DNA of 64,000 nt from Parietichytrium sp. I65-24A (Eukaryota > Sar > Bigyra > Thraustochytrida > Thraustochytriidae): assembly GCA_012862575.1 (NCBI GenBank), contig BLSF01000001.1, forward strand, positions 124,001-188,000, written 5' to 3'. Both the position numbers and the translations under genes were made by a program. Below are positions 20,501-29,952 of this stretch, piece after piece; the stretch's first letter is position 1; the number at the start of each line of letters is the position of its first letter. The notes beneath the pieces were generated by a model, which was not told the origin of the DNA, searched no databases, and saw nothing but the letters and a program-made list of their open reading frames with translations.

Positions 20501-23500
20501 CGAATAATGCTGTTGCTGAGGCCATGGCGCGCCGGGAGGAAATAGCCAAGCAACAGGCCCTCAAAGCTTTCCAATTCTGGTCACTGCGCACTTTGAAAGG
20601 TACAGTTCAAGTGTGGAAAGACTATGTCGCCCAATGCCGCTGGGAACACGCTCGTTATCCACGCGCTTTGAAATTTTTCTCCGATCGAACGTGTCGCCAA
20701 GCATTCAACTCTTGGTCTGCAAACATCAAGCCGGGTATCGCGAGGCGATCAGCCCTTGTCAAAATTTTTCTCAACTGCTTGCCACTGGAAACAAGAAACG
20801 CGAGCGTGGCCAAGAGCAGCGTCTATGTGGCCAACCGAATGAGCGAGAGGCGCGTCAAGCGAACAGCGTTTCGTGCCTTGTCGGACAACGTACTTGAGTC
20901 TCGCGAGTTTTACCAGCTGGCTTCTCAGTTCCTGCGAGCCCAGTTTTTGGCTTTGCCAGGGCAGCCCGGACGGCCCATGGGCCGAGGGTACGCCATGTTC
21001 GCTGCTTGGAAACTATATACAAACTTCCGAAAGCGGACCAGAGAGAAGGAAGCTGAGTTGCGCAAACTATCTAGAAAGCGGGCGCTGCGGACAGCGTTGT
21101 TACACCTCAGGAGCGACGCGAAACGCATATGTCTCGCAAGAGCTCAAAAACTCGCCGCTGCGAGACTGTTCTCCAATGTCTCTAGTAAGAAGATGCTGAG
21201 TATGTGGAGATCCAATGCTACTTTAGGCCGAATTGAGAGAGAGAAAATGGCCAAAGCGGTCGCTTATATGCGAAATAGAACATTGGCGGGCTTTTTCCGG
21301 CTCTGGCATCGCTCAATTATGCAAAACAAGTCCAATGCTGACAAGGTGAGCAGATCGATTGCGCGACTCAAAAACCGTGTACTCTCCAGGGCTTTTATTG
21401 GCTGGGCTGACTACGCTGAGCGATGTGCGGAGATCAAGAACCGAAGCAAGCACAGAATTGAGATCGGGCTGCTTGGCAAATGTTTCGATACGTGGCAAGA
21501 GTTCCAGCAGGAAAACTCCGCCAAACGACGAAATCAACTTGGGCTTTGGGAGGAGCTGAATCTTCGTATCGTTCCCTTGCAAGCGCTCTGTCGCGGTGTA
21601 CTGGGTCGTACACATGCCGAGGACCACAGACTCATCACCCAACTCATGGCAATCAAGATCCAATCGCAGATTCGAATTATGCTTGCGAAAAAAGAGCTGA
21701 TACGCCAAGAGCGGCGACGAGTTCTCAAAGAGTACGTATTTGCAGAAAAGGCGTTGGATGCGATGGCGGAAGAAGATAAAGATGGCCACGCAATGCGAGC
21801 AGAGTACAACGCGGCTCGAATCGTACAGCTGCATTACCGTGCACGGCAATCGCGGGATTGGTACTACGCAGCCCGGCGGGAGATGAACAAACTTCGAGAG
21901 ATTAAACGTCAAGAGGAGCAAAAGCGGATGGCAGAGGAGCACCAAGTGAAGATGCTGGAGAGACAAGAGGAGAAGGAGAAAACCGACAAGGTGGTGTCCA
22001 AATTTCAGGCTTTGTTTCGGGGCGCCAAAGCTCGTGCAAAATATCATCAAATGTGGATTCACGACTTTGATAATCGCACCGCCGGACTAATTCAGCGAGC
22101 TGTGAGGGCGCGAATCGCGCGCAATAAATGTGACGGTATCCGCCGGTCGCGTTTTATTGTGTTGGAGACGAGGAATCAACAGCGCGCAAACGCTCGCATC
22201 CTTCGCGCAGTGGCTTTGAGGACCAAAGCGCAACAGGATATGGCAATACCTGTGTTAGACTCCATTGGACTTCATCCAGATACCTTCAACTTGGAACTGA
22301 AAAAGTTAAAGAAGGAGGTGAAGGAGGACTTTTTCGCTTGGAACCGGCTTGCACGAAGCCACATCGAGGCTTTCCGGCGTGGAGGCTTCGACGCGGATAA
22401 ACGCGACGAAATCATAAGTGCTTTTTATGAACGTGTACAGGACGAGTCGTGGGTGAAAAAAGGTGACGCGGTGAAAATTGTCTCCAGCCAAAGCCCGTAC
22501 TGTGGGCAGACAGGATACGTTTTGAACGTGCATAAAGTTGGAACAGTGCCTGGCGGGCAGCAGTGCGTTGTGCGACTGGACCGAACTGGCCGGATTGCGT
22601 TTTTACCTGTTATGACATACCCAACAAAGTCAGAGGGATCGAAGAATGCAATGTTGAGAATCGATCGAATGCAGAAAGACTTTGAAGAGTCTAAAGTGAA
22701 ACCTGAGCTCGTTGAACAGAACCGCGAGAACCTCCTGGCTGCTGCCGATGTACTCAGGAAAGAGCACGACGAACGCAGAGCGGCCTTGATGGTACAGCGT
22801 ACCATTCGAGGGATGAATATTCGAGAATACGTCCGCGAGCAATCTGTAAAGCAAAAGGCGATCGACGAGCGGAAACAGCAAAAGCTGCTCAAATTGCTTC
22901 GTGCTCTGCATCTTGACAGCGCACGCACTGGTAGGATCCTCGTGGCTCTCGGATTGGTGTGGCCACGCTATGTTCCAGAAATGCCAGAAAAGCCGTTCGC
23001 GGCGGAGACTTGGTACAAAAAATACCAAATGCAGAAAGAGTTGGACAAATACAAAAAAGAGAAATTTGAAGAAGTGCGAATGGACAGACTCGTGCGGTTA
23101 AAAATGGTGAAAAAGGCCCAGGAAGACCAGGGGCGCGACGATAACTTTTACGGTCACGGGGGTTCTTCGAAAAGCTTGCGTCTTATCTCATCTCGACTCA
23201 AGCATGCTGCGTCAATAGAACCCACAGACCTAATTAAGGACGAACACCAGACCAAGCTGAGGTGGAGGCTCCGCGGGCCAATTAAGGCCACGATGTATCG
23301 CGGGCTAGAGCTTCTCACGAACAAACTTTTGGCACCATGTGCGGATTGGCTCAGCTTGAAGGGAGACAAGGTCCGCGGCAAAGGGACTGACAAGAGTAAA
23401 TTAGTACTGAGCTCTGTCATTGATGTACTGGCCAGCTTAGTTGGTGGACCAGAATGGAGACAGAGTCCTGTTGAGAGGAGTACCTGGGTTGGAGTTCATT

Positions 23501-26500
23501 GCTTCGCACAGCTTTCGGAGAGCGAGCACGGCACGATGCTGGGATATGCTCTATATCACGGGACTTGGGACAAGAAGGGGATACCGCATGGCTTTGGTGT
23601 GCTGGAGTTTGCTCACGGCAACGGCCTTGGAAAAATCCTTGCAAAGTACAGCTCTCTTTTTGAGGATGACGACAAGAGCGCTGGTGGAAGTTCAGTTTCT
23701 TCCAGCGTATTTGCTGCAATTGGTGGCGGTCTTAGGCGATCGTCTACGCTGCATAATCTTCGCAAGCATATGTCAAAGAGCTCTGTTGCCCAGTTTTCAG
23801 AGTTGCAAGATCGTGTGGAGGATGAGGAAGTGGTACTCACCGATACAGAGGACGAAGACGAAGACTCCGGGGCAAACCAAACTAACGTCTCTGATGAGGA
23901 CGCGTTGATTCGAGAGGTGTCCAAGGTTTCTTTGTCGTCACTGGTGGATGAGAATGGTAATTTGGACTACAAACGGCTTCTTAAGCGTCGGCAGTCTTCT
24001 AAGCGTATTGATATGAACACTCTTTCTAAGAATGACGGGTCACTTTCGCACCGAAGCCACAGCAAGGATCAGCTCCCGCAGTATTCGTCGATCGCCGCCA
24101 ACGTCAGTCATGGTCAAATTGAAGGCGACGTGGTGATCAAGTTTGTCGGGGGAGCCGTTTATGAAGGAGGATACGTTGCTGAAGACGCAGTTGGACGCAC
24201 ATTTGCGGAGGAGTCGTCGTCCAAATTCAATCAAGATCTGCCAATTTTTAGCCTTCTCTCCAAGCCGTCAGGGAGGGATGCCCTTGCAAGATCGCGCAGG
24301 AGCGTAGTGGCCATCTCCGAGTCTCGAAACGGGTTTGTTGAAGCCGTGGAAGACGACGACGAAGAGGAGGATAATTTTGCGAGAAGATCCCCTTCGTCGT
24401 CCAACAGCACGCATTTTGGTGTGTGGACGTGCGCAGATGGGACAAGCTATGAAGGGCCAGGAGTAACGAATCACTTCGACGAGAGCGACGTCACGGGGCT
24501 TTTGCGAGTGACCTGGGCAAACGGGGAGTCGTACTTTGGAGATCTTTTGCACGGCAAACGTCACGGTTCTGGCCGGATGGTGATGGCTAATGGGGACGAG
24601 TACAAGGGCGAGTGGTTGGACGATCGCCCAGATGGGCGAGGTTTTCATCTAACTGGCTCCTCTCGCACTGCATATCTCGGTTTCTTTAAGAACGGAGAAC
24701 CTCATGGAAAAGGCAGACAGACTTTTCCAGACGGCGCAAAATATGAAGGTGGATATTTTGAGGGTAGGTTTCACGGAAAGGGGCGCTTGCGGACGGGGGC
24801 AGGCGATACGTTTGAGGGCAGTTTCTTGGTCGGAAAGTATCACGGGTTTGGCAAGATGGTTTATTCGGATGGGGCGACGTACGAGGGCCACTGGCAAGAC
24901 GGGAAGCGCCACACACCGGTTGGAGAAGCGCCATCAATTCTGACAACTCCAGAGGGTCACGTGTACCATGTGCCATTCCTTGACAACGAAATGGACGGTG
25001 CAGGGGTGTTTGTGGAAAAGACCTTAAATTTGTGGAGGCTTGAAAAGCGCGGCCTTTGGAGGCGGGGGCAACTAGTACACTGGATCTCGGTGAACGTCAA
25101 TGAAGGCAGCACCGCAGAATTTTGCGACATGTTCCACAAGTACGCCGACTACAACTCTCCATTCGCTCTATTCGTGGCACAGACGCTTCCCGAGCTACCA
25201 CCAGGAGTAGATCCACATGATCGCCGCGTCGAGCAGCATATCGACGCAATTATTCGTCGTGCTGGTGGGCTTGTGGGCAGCACCATGACGGAAAGATCCA
25301 AGGCAGACCTTGAGCAGTGCAAGCCGCAGCTGGAGGCGATGGTTGTGGCTCATGGCCAGGCCACTGAAGATCTGGCAACGGCCGAAAAAGAGTTTGCAGA
25401 CGCGAAAACAAGGCTGTCGTTTGCACGGCAACGGGCAGAAGGGCTTGAAAAGGAGTGCGAAAGGCTGCAGAAGGAGGTGAAAGACTTTTGGAAGGAGAAC
25501 AAAGAGGCGCGCAAGAAGAAGAGAGCCTTCAAAAGATCTCTGCATCGCCTTCGACAAGCAGAGTACTCGGAATGGTTTGCCTGTAAAATGGCGACCCTCA
25601 CTCCTTTTTTGTGGGACTCACTTTGGCGCGGGCTGAGTAAAATGCTATTGGTAGAATTGGATGACCGCGCCATCTCCCCCAAAGATATTGAAAAGCTCTG
25701 TAACAGTGCAGAGACCAATGCCCGTCTGGGCGAGCCGAACGCGCTTCTTCGCAATTACAAGGTAAAGTTCCTTGACGATGTGGACCATCTCAATGTGTAC
25801 GAGCGCTCCAAAAACGAAAAGATGATGGACATGGTGAGCAATATTGTTTATAATCGTGACATGAAGCCGAACAACATAGAGCTGGTGCAGGTCTGCCCTC
25901 TTGCGGCGCCCTTAATCCTATTTTTGCGCTCTTGCTTTGAGTACTTGAAGGCAGCTCAGGAAATATCCAGGACCGTCGATTCGCTCAAGGATACGAAGAA
26001 ACTCTCAAATCATTCCCGCGAGGTACTCGTCGAGGAAGCAGAAAAAGTACTGGCTCGGGAGCTTGCAGTTCAGGAGGCAGAAAAAGCCAAATTGGGTGCA
26101 TTTTATGATCTGGAGGCTATGAAAGCCAGGTTGCAAAAGTTGGAAACCAATCATGAGCGCGCGGTGGAAATTAGCCTTCGCGCTATCGAGCTTGCCAAGA
26201 TGAGCCCTGAAGCTGTTTTGATGCACCGGTTCACGGACAAGTTGGAGCGCGACGAAGACGACATTGTTCCGTGGTTGAGTCGAGAAGACGAGTACATCCG
26301 GAACCAGTGCCGGGCTTGCATTAATGATATGCTGGCTCTCCTCTGCGGAATTGAGCCTGAGGTGTGGGATACTGTGTGGACCCTGAAGGAGCTTGTTGTC
26401 GCGCAACACAACTACGAGGTTCGCTACGGGAAGCTGGAAAATGACCCTGAATACATTTACCCAGAAGTTCGAGACGCCGTGGGAGCGATGGTGAACATAA

Positions 26501-27474
26501 CTGCTGGGTTTCCTCTGGCAGAACTGCAGGTGAAAGATTGTCTCGACGATGTGATGTTTCGCGTCGAAGGCCCAGGAAAGGAAATGCTGGATTTTATGGA
26601 TAGTTTGTTAGACCGTGCGGAAGCATTGTACCGATTTGAGGAGCGCGCTCGGCTTCGGGACGAGATGTTTGCTGGAAAGAGGGTCGCTGTAAGGCTCGAG
26701 GGAGAAGATTCAAGGCGGCGTTTCGGGGTCTGCTTGAGGACGTTTGATTATAAGAAGCCCATATTCGCGCCGGTTGAGCCAGGGACCGGAGTCATATTCT
26801 GTGACGACTCGGTGGATGTCTTTGGGTACGAGGACTCCACTGCTTTTTCGACGGAGCTTAAAGTCGGAGACTTGCTGTGCTTACCGGACTTGTCTCGAGA
26901 CACGGTCATTCAGCGCACGATCGTCCAAATCTTGTACGATTTTCAGCTGCAGCTCGACTCGCCGTTTGACTACCATGTATTGACGGGCGACTGGACCAAG
27001 AACTGGGGCTTTCAGCAACCAGACAAGGTGATCGAGTATCAGGAATGTCAGATGATTGACGTGAGGTACGATAACAACGAAGAGGAGACGTACGTCATGC
27101 TTGATAGGGTGGAGCTGGCATTAGAAGACGACGAGCTGGTTCCCAACAGAAAGCCAATGCAACCACCCGGCCAACCTTCCAAGTCCAAAGCTCCGGGGTC
27201 TGCGAGATCGACAGTATCCATTAGCAGCGATGACAGCGACGACTCTGCCGCAGAGAACTCCACCTTCAAGTCTCGCGCGCAGATCTGGGAGGAGTTTCTG
27301 GACAAGAGCACGGACCGACCATATTATCACAACGTTGAGACAGGACTCACAACCTGGGATCAGCCCGTCCTTGACAAATTCTCGTGGTTTCAGTTCGAGG
27401 ACGATAGTACCGGCTACCTGTACTGGTTCAATCCGGTGCGCAACGTGACGACATGGAGGCATCCAAAGAGGTGA
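17515..27474 (+). CDS. Giant LRR-IQ-Sfi1-MORN-WW cytoskeletal scaffold
   Basis: Single uninterrupted frame of 3,319 residues. Order by eye: acidic/basic disordered N-terminus (1-290, with Asp and Gln-His runs); cysteine-type leucine-rich repeats like AMN1/F-box LRR proteins (about 300-865, units such as LDISKCPGIRDYGL); IQ motifs (about 885-975); Sfi1-like helical repeats with RTLxxAFxxW cores (about 980-1340); further IQ motifs (about 1350-1545 and 1750-1775); a KOW/SH3-like segment with GDAVKIV (about 1646-1700); MORN repeats with GxGxxxxxxGxxYxG (single units near 2005 and 2300, main block 2332-2470); a coiled coil with a dynein-stalk-like globule (about 2590-2900); two C-terminal WW domains (3260-3319). 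IQ and Sfi1 repeats bind calmodulin and centrin, so a role at basal bodies, flagellar roots or centrosome-like structures is inferred. No enzyme domain is seen. Confidence 0.85.
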   Translation: MRASPLSPGARLSHSNTTSPRKRSRTQTQTGTPRKQEEEGEFGDAQRGQYAAAYTEDYSDSESLSQQQDGDDHDDHDDDDDSDSDDGGGPRKGYALVSAALHSLEKSGRRKNHSPRLRAGRKEVRGKFREQAKSPPRRLPGLRSETERLEKLERLELMTEFDPQEDAIRAMLSPSRRGTYRKGSHAAVIAANLRAIESPANKHMQESWGNNFAAEMEFLSAETTREEIESSHRARKLELQRIIGHVRAVSRGDPGQHQHLHQHQQMDSSRASSTQARQRRKVPQVPFGHLAFEDLSWKRAAAIDLRLWSNVVNDNSLAEFASAVRQCKSLDLRGCVDITDAGLEVLAERAVALQVIRLAGCSGLSESGVVKFLEIRGSNLLGLDLDKYYSLRLDTDKSVGCACCTAASNDVSDDECKSADAITLDAGLALTERTTRAIAVCCRNLRAIHMNKQTSALGNEAAVLLAKNCRQLTHIEFLHCNRLGSEAFKTLGGFSSSTIRAAHLSFCNTVTDESLDLLFERSAELRRLDLAGLDKITDAGVRGFLERKVIWGFKPNEGLARLRHLDFQSCGKLTDIALSWIASGCPALQYLDISKCPGIRDYGLKNIGGMKTLKILKMSDCPLITDAGMENLVHARSSVDPFALGKLHKLVLSGLALTPAALIVVVEKLGNRNGGSLANLEVENNPAVTDSVLRLIAHNIGNKLRSLHLSSSLQVSAAGLGALGQKCKQIRSLRVSNCENLADDALRSIEQLRHVQFLDISLNASLTDQGVLSVPSWRLLSLKLNAIPGVSDEAICAAVVRCQELLTLDVRECKNLTDALFLGFIDCDSYPPKLDTINVAGCAKISDGAIDGLAAHLRDNLSLPCKSFRNHEFRGVLQEPTGRATRHQRTINNLKLARLSAAQMIQCFVRSQWAQRRFRALRFQLHQTRMNAAVKIQALGRKMLARIFYTEMRNVCEFIALRVQFLWKQYLVKKLYAKSIAFWKNRTLTTAFYQWANNAVAEAMARREEIAKQQALKAFQFWSLRTLKGTVQVWKDYVAQCRWEHARYPRALKFFSDRTCRQAFNSWSANIKPGIARRSALVKIFLNCLPLETRNASVAKSSVYVANRMSERRVKRTAFRALSDNVLESREFYQLASQFLRAQFLALPGQPGRPMGRGYAMFAAWKLYTNFRKRTREKEAELRKLSRKRALRTALLHLRSDAKRICLARAQKLAAARLFSNVSSKKMLSMWRSNATLGRIEREKMAKAVAYMRNRTLAGFFRLWHRSIMQNKSNADKVSRSIARLKNRVLSRAFIGWADYAERCAEIKNRSKHRIEIGLLGKCFDTWQEFQQENSAKRRNQLGLWEELNLRIVPLQALCRGVLGRTHAEDHRLITQLMAIKIQSQIRIMLAKKELIRQERRRVLKEYVFAEKALDAMAEEDKDGHAMRAEYNAARIVQLHYRARQSRDWYYAARREMNKLREIKRQEEQKRMAEEHQVKMLERQEEKEKTDKVVSKFQALFRGAKARAKYHQMWIHDFDNRTAGLIQRAVRARIARNKCDGIRRSRFIVLETRNQQRANARILRAVALRTKAQQDMAIPVLDSIGLHPDTFNLELKKLKKEVKEDFFAWNRLARSHIEAFRRGGFDADKRDEIISAFYERVQDESWVKKGDAVKIVSSQSPYCGQTGYVLNVHKVGTVPGGQQCVVRLDRTGRIAFLPVMTYPTKSEGSKNAMLRIDRMQKDFEESKVKPELVEQNRENLLAAADVLRKEHDERRAALMVQRTIRGMNIREYVREQSVKQKAIDERKQQKLLKLLRALHLDSARTGRILVALGLVWPRYVPEMPEKPFAAETWYKKYQMQKELDKYKKEKFEEVRMDRLVRLKMVKKAQEDQGRDDNFYGHGGSSKSLRLISSRLKHAASIEPTDLIKDEHQTKLRWRLRGPIKATMYRGLELLTNKLLAPCADWLSLKGDKVRGKGTDKSKLVLSSVIDVLASLVGGPEWRQSPVERSTWVGVHCFAQLSESEHGTMLGYALYHGTWDKKGIPHGFGVLEFAHGNGLGKILAKYSSLFEDDDKSAGGSSVSSSVFAAIGGGLRRSSTLHNLRKHMSKSSVAQFSELQDRVEDEEVVLTDTEDEDEDSGANQTNVSDEDALIREVSKVSLSSLVDENGNLDYKRLLKRRQSSKRIDMNTLSKNDGSLSHRSHSKDQLPQYSSIAANVSHGQIEGDVVIKFVGGAVYEGGYVAEDAVGRTFAEESSSKFNQDLPIFSLLSKPSGRDALARSRRSVVAISESRNGFVEAVEDDDEEEDNFARRSPSSSNSTHFGVWTCADGTSYEGPGVTNHFDESDVTGLLRVTWANGESYFGDLLHGKRHGSGRMVMANGDEYKGEWLDDRPDGRGFHLTGSSRTAYLGFFKNGEPHGKGRQTFPDGAKYEGGYFEGRFHGKGRLRTGAGDTFEGSFLVGKYHGFGKMVYSDGATYEGHWQDGKRHTPVGEAPSILTTPEGHVYHVPFLDNEMDGAGVFVEKTLNLWRLEKRGLWRRGQLVHWISVNVNEGSTAEFCDMFHKYADYNSPFALFVAQTLPELPPGVDPHDRRVEQHIDAIIRRAGGLVGSTMTERSKADLEQCKPQLEAMVVAHGQATEDLATAEKEFADAKTRLSFARQRAEGLEKECERLQKEVKDFWKENKEARKKKRAFKRSLHRLRQAEYSEWFACKMATLTPFLWDSLWRGLSKMLLVELDDRAISPKDIEKLCNSAETNARLGEPNALLRNYKVKFLDDVDHLNVYERSKNEKMMDMVSNIVYNRDMKPNNIELVQVCPLAAPLILFLRSCFEYLKAAQEISRTVDSLKDTKKLSNHSREVLVEEAEKVLARELAVQEAEKAKLGAFYDLEAMKARLQKLETNHERAVEISLRAIELAKMSPEAVLMHRFTDKLERDEDDIVPWLSREDEYIRNQCRACINDMLALLCGIEPEVWDTVWTLKELVVAQHNYEVRYGKLENDPEYIYPEVRDAVGAMVNITAGFPLAELQVKDCLDDVMFRVEGPGKEMLDFMDSLLDRAEALYRFEERARLRDEMFAGKRVAVRLEGEDSRRRFGVCLRTFDYKKPIFAPVEPGTGVIFCDDSVDVFGYEDSTAFSTELKVGDLLCLPDLSRDTVIQRTIVQILYDFQLQLDSPFDYHVLTGDWTKNWGFQQPDKVIEYQECQMIDVRYDNNEEETYVMLDRVELALEDDELVPNRKPMQPPGQPSKSKAPGSARSTVSISSDDSDDSAAENSTFKSRAQIWEEFLDKSTDRPYYHNVETGLTTWDQPVLDKFSWFQFEDDSTGYLYWFNPVRNVTTWRHPKR

Positions 27475-29952
27475 ATCTTTCTAAATTCTAACCTTCCACT
27501 CATGCTGTAGATTATTAGTAAATGGAGAAGCAACTCTCGACTAGTGGTCAATCTTCCCGGATCCATTGGCTCTCACTGTCGGTATCAGGCCCGCACAGTC
27601 AGTACCTTCTTCAAAGACAGTCCACTGATGTCCACTGCGAAGATCTCCTGAACTGGAATTCCTCCCTCTTCGACCTTTCCTCTTTCCGAAGTTCTCTACG
27701 GCGATGAACCTAACGTCGCTGTTCCTGCCTGTTTTCTACTAGTAACTTCATTCATGTTTTGTTCAGTGTTCAGATTTCAGATTTCAGATGTCAGATGAGC
27801 TTGACTCGCGACCGACCGTGAGCGCGTTGACTACTGCTGAGCTGAGCGACAGCATCACTGCAGTCCAAAGGTCGTCCAGCGGAGCGCTTGCTTCTTATGT
27901 TCTTGAGGTTTCGTTTATTTCGTTTTTACCCTTTACCCTTCCATATCCATACTGACCGTGAGCACACATAAGCTTTAGCGCATGGCACACACTCTCCTTC
28001 TTTCTTTCCTTCTTTCTTTCGGATACGTAGTTTCCTTATGTCTCAACTCGTCTCTCGTGAGACAACTAGACTTACATACGGCGCGAATAGCGCGACGCCT
28101 GTCGACGCACGCTCGGAGCGCGGTAGCGCTCAGCTACTTGTGCGCGTAGCAGCGGCCTCGATCGCCAGCATGCACGATGCTTTCGCCAACAGTGAGCCAT
28201 CCTGGCGATTCCTTCCACCGCAGCTGTAGAAGCTTGTGAGTTGTCGAGCTCGTTGTACTATCGTCGCACTGCACTAACTGCACTGCTCCTTTTCATCCTT
28301 TCCCCGCTGGACGTGTTGTGTTGTCCACGAGACCTGGGGATAGCAGAGAGAGAGAGAGCACGAGCTCTTCGGGAGCCAAGCATGTGCATAAGCTAAACCT
28401 CCGCAAGCTGGAAACTCCTTTGCATCATCCATCCATCTGCCCGCACGTCATTCATCAGTACTGAATACCGTGAGCGAGCAGCTCGCTGCGACGCACGATT
28501 CCAGCAGCTCCCGCTCGCCGACCGTCTGCTGTGCGTGCATTGAGCTTGAATTGAAAACTTTGGAGCAAATTGACCAACAGACAGTTTGACAAGACGGGTT
28601 CGTTTTGTTGTTTGTCTGTCTGGTACCCTCGTGAGGCCGTCGTCGGCCACGTACAGTTTATCTTATTCTCTCTCTCTTGAACATGAGAATGATGATGAAA
28701 AATAAGAAAACACCTAAATGTCTTTGTCTTGCTCGCTTTGGTGTTGGTCTTGTGGCTCATGCTTGTAGAATTTAAAATTGATTTGAGATTGATCGAAAGA
28801 GAGGCAAGGAATGGAAACGCAAAGCACACATAAATGACTCTCGCGCACTCTTTGATCTGACTTTTGACTCAGAAAGGGAGAAGCTCACTGCCTGTGAATT
28901 ACTAAACTATTACTTCGAAAGTTTCGCATGTTTTAGCCAAGAAAAAAAGCACAGCAAAACAACTCATGTGTATTTTGTTTTGTGTATCCCAACACACATC
29001 TCGCGGTGACGAGCCAGCCCAGTCAATCTTTCTTAGTATCTTTCAACTTGTCAACATTTCAACAATTTCAACAATTGACGTAGAAATCAAGTTCCCATCT
29101 AAAGTTACTGCACCACATTGCATGACCCAACAACAGCTGAAAGTAAATTACATGAATTATGAAATGTGAAAGCTCTCTCTTCTACGTTGAGTGTACGTGC
29201 TAGTGTACCGGTACCATCGATCCCTACGAGGTTCATGCGCCAATCTGCGTGTGACCTACCTCCATCCGAGCGCTCTGCTATTCATCCGTGATACATCATG
29301 ATACATCCTGAAATGAGAAATTGAGAATTGAGAATTGAGAGAGGCTATTCACAGTCAATGAGCAACGCGAAACGAGAGAATAATAATGCTAAAGGCCAAT
29401 GCTTTGGAAAGTATATGTGATGAGAGTAGTACAAAAGTTGAACCAGCCAGACGAGCAGAATGTTCTCCGAGATAAACGGGATGGTAGCTCGCGCTAACTG
29501 CAGCACGTGGCTGGCTGGCACTTTTGCACTTGGGGGAGGGAGAGCCTGAGAGGGAGTAAAGGGAAAGAAAGAAAGAAAGAAAGAAAGAAAGAGTTGTTGA
29601 CCTTCATTCACTCACTCACTGCCTCAGGCTCACCACTCACTTGCTCAAAGTCAACTTCGATGGTTCAGAACGGAAGACGGAGCAGAAGAAAGAGGTTTCA
29701 CTCTCAGTGTTCAAGTTCAATGGAAAAAAAGACTTCCAATCTTGCAAGTGTTTATTCGATTCTGTTTCTCAGAGGTTGATTAGCTAGTCTAACGTGCGAA
29801 TACAGGAGGCCAAGAGGAACGTAGAGCACTCAGGCCGTGTGCTACATTACATGCACGGCCCTCCCCGCAGGATTGGAGCAGACCATGCCTTGACTCCATT
29901 GTGCAGCAGACAGACCCGAAATTGGTCGTGGGCACGAGACTCGAAAGCAAAG
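27475..29952. other. Spacer upstream of ammonium transporter
   Basis: This 2.5 kb stretch has no recognised gene. It contains degenerate TTTCAGA repeats (27762-27796), CTTT repeats (about 27995-28020), GAGAATT repeats (29310-29340) and a GAAA microsatellite (29562-29593). Near its right end CTAAC followed by ATACAG (about 29789-29805) looks like a branch point and 3' splice site of a leader intron; no convincing donor was found. Confidence 0.5.
29562..29593. repeat. GAAA tetranucleotide microsatellite
   Basis: About eight GAAA units in the presumed leader or promoter of the ammonium transporter gene. Confidence 0.9.
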
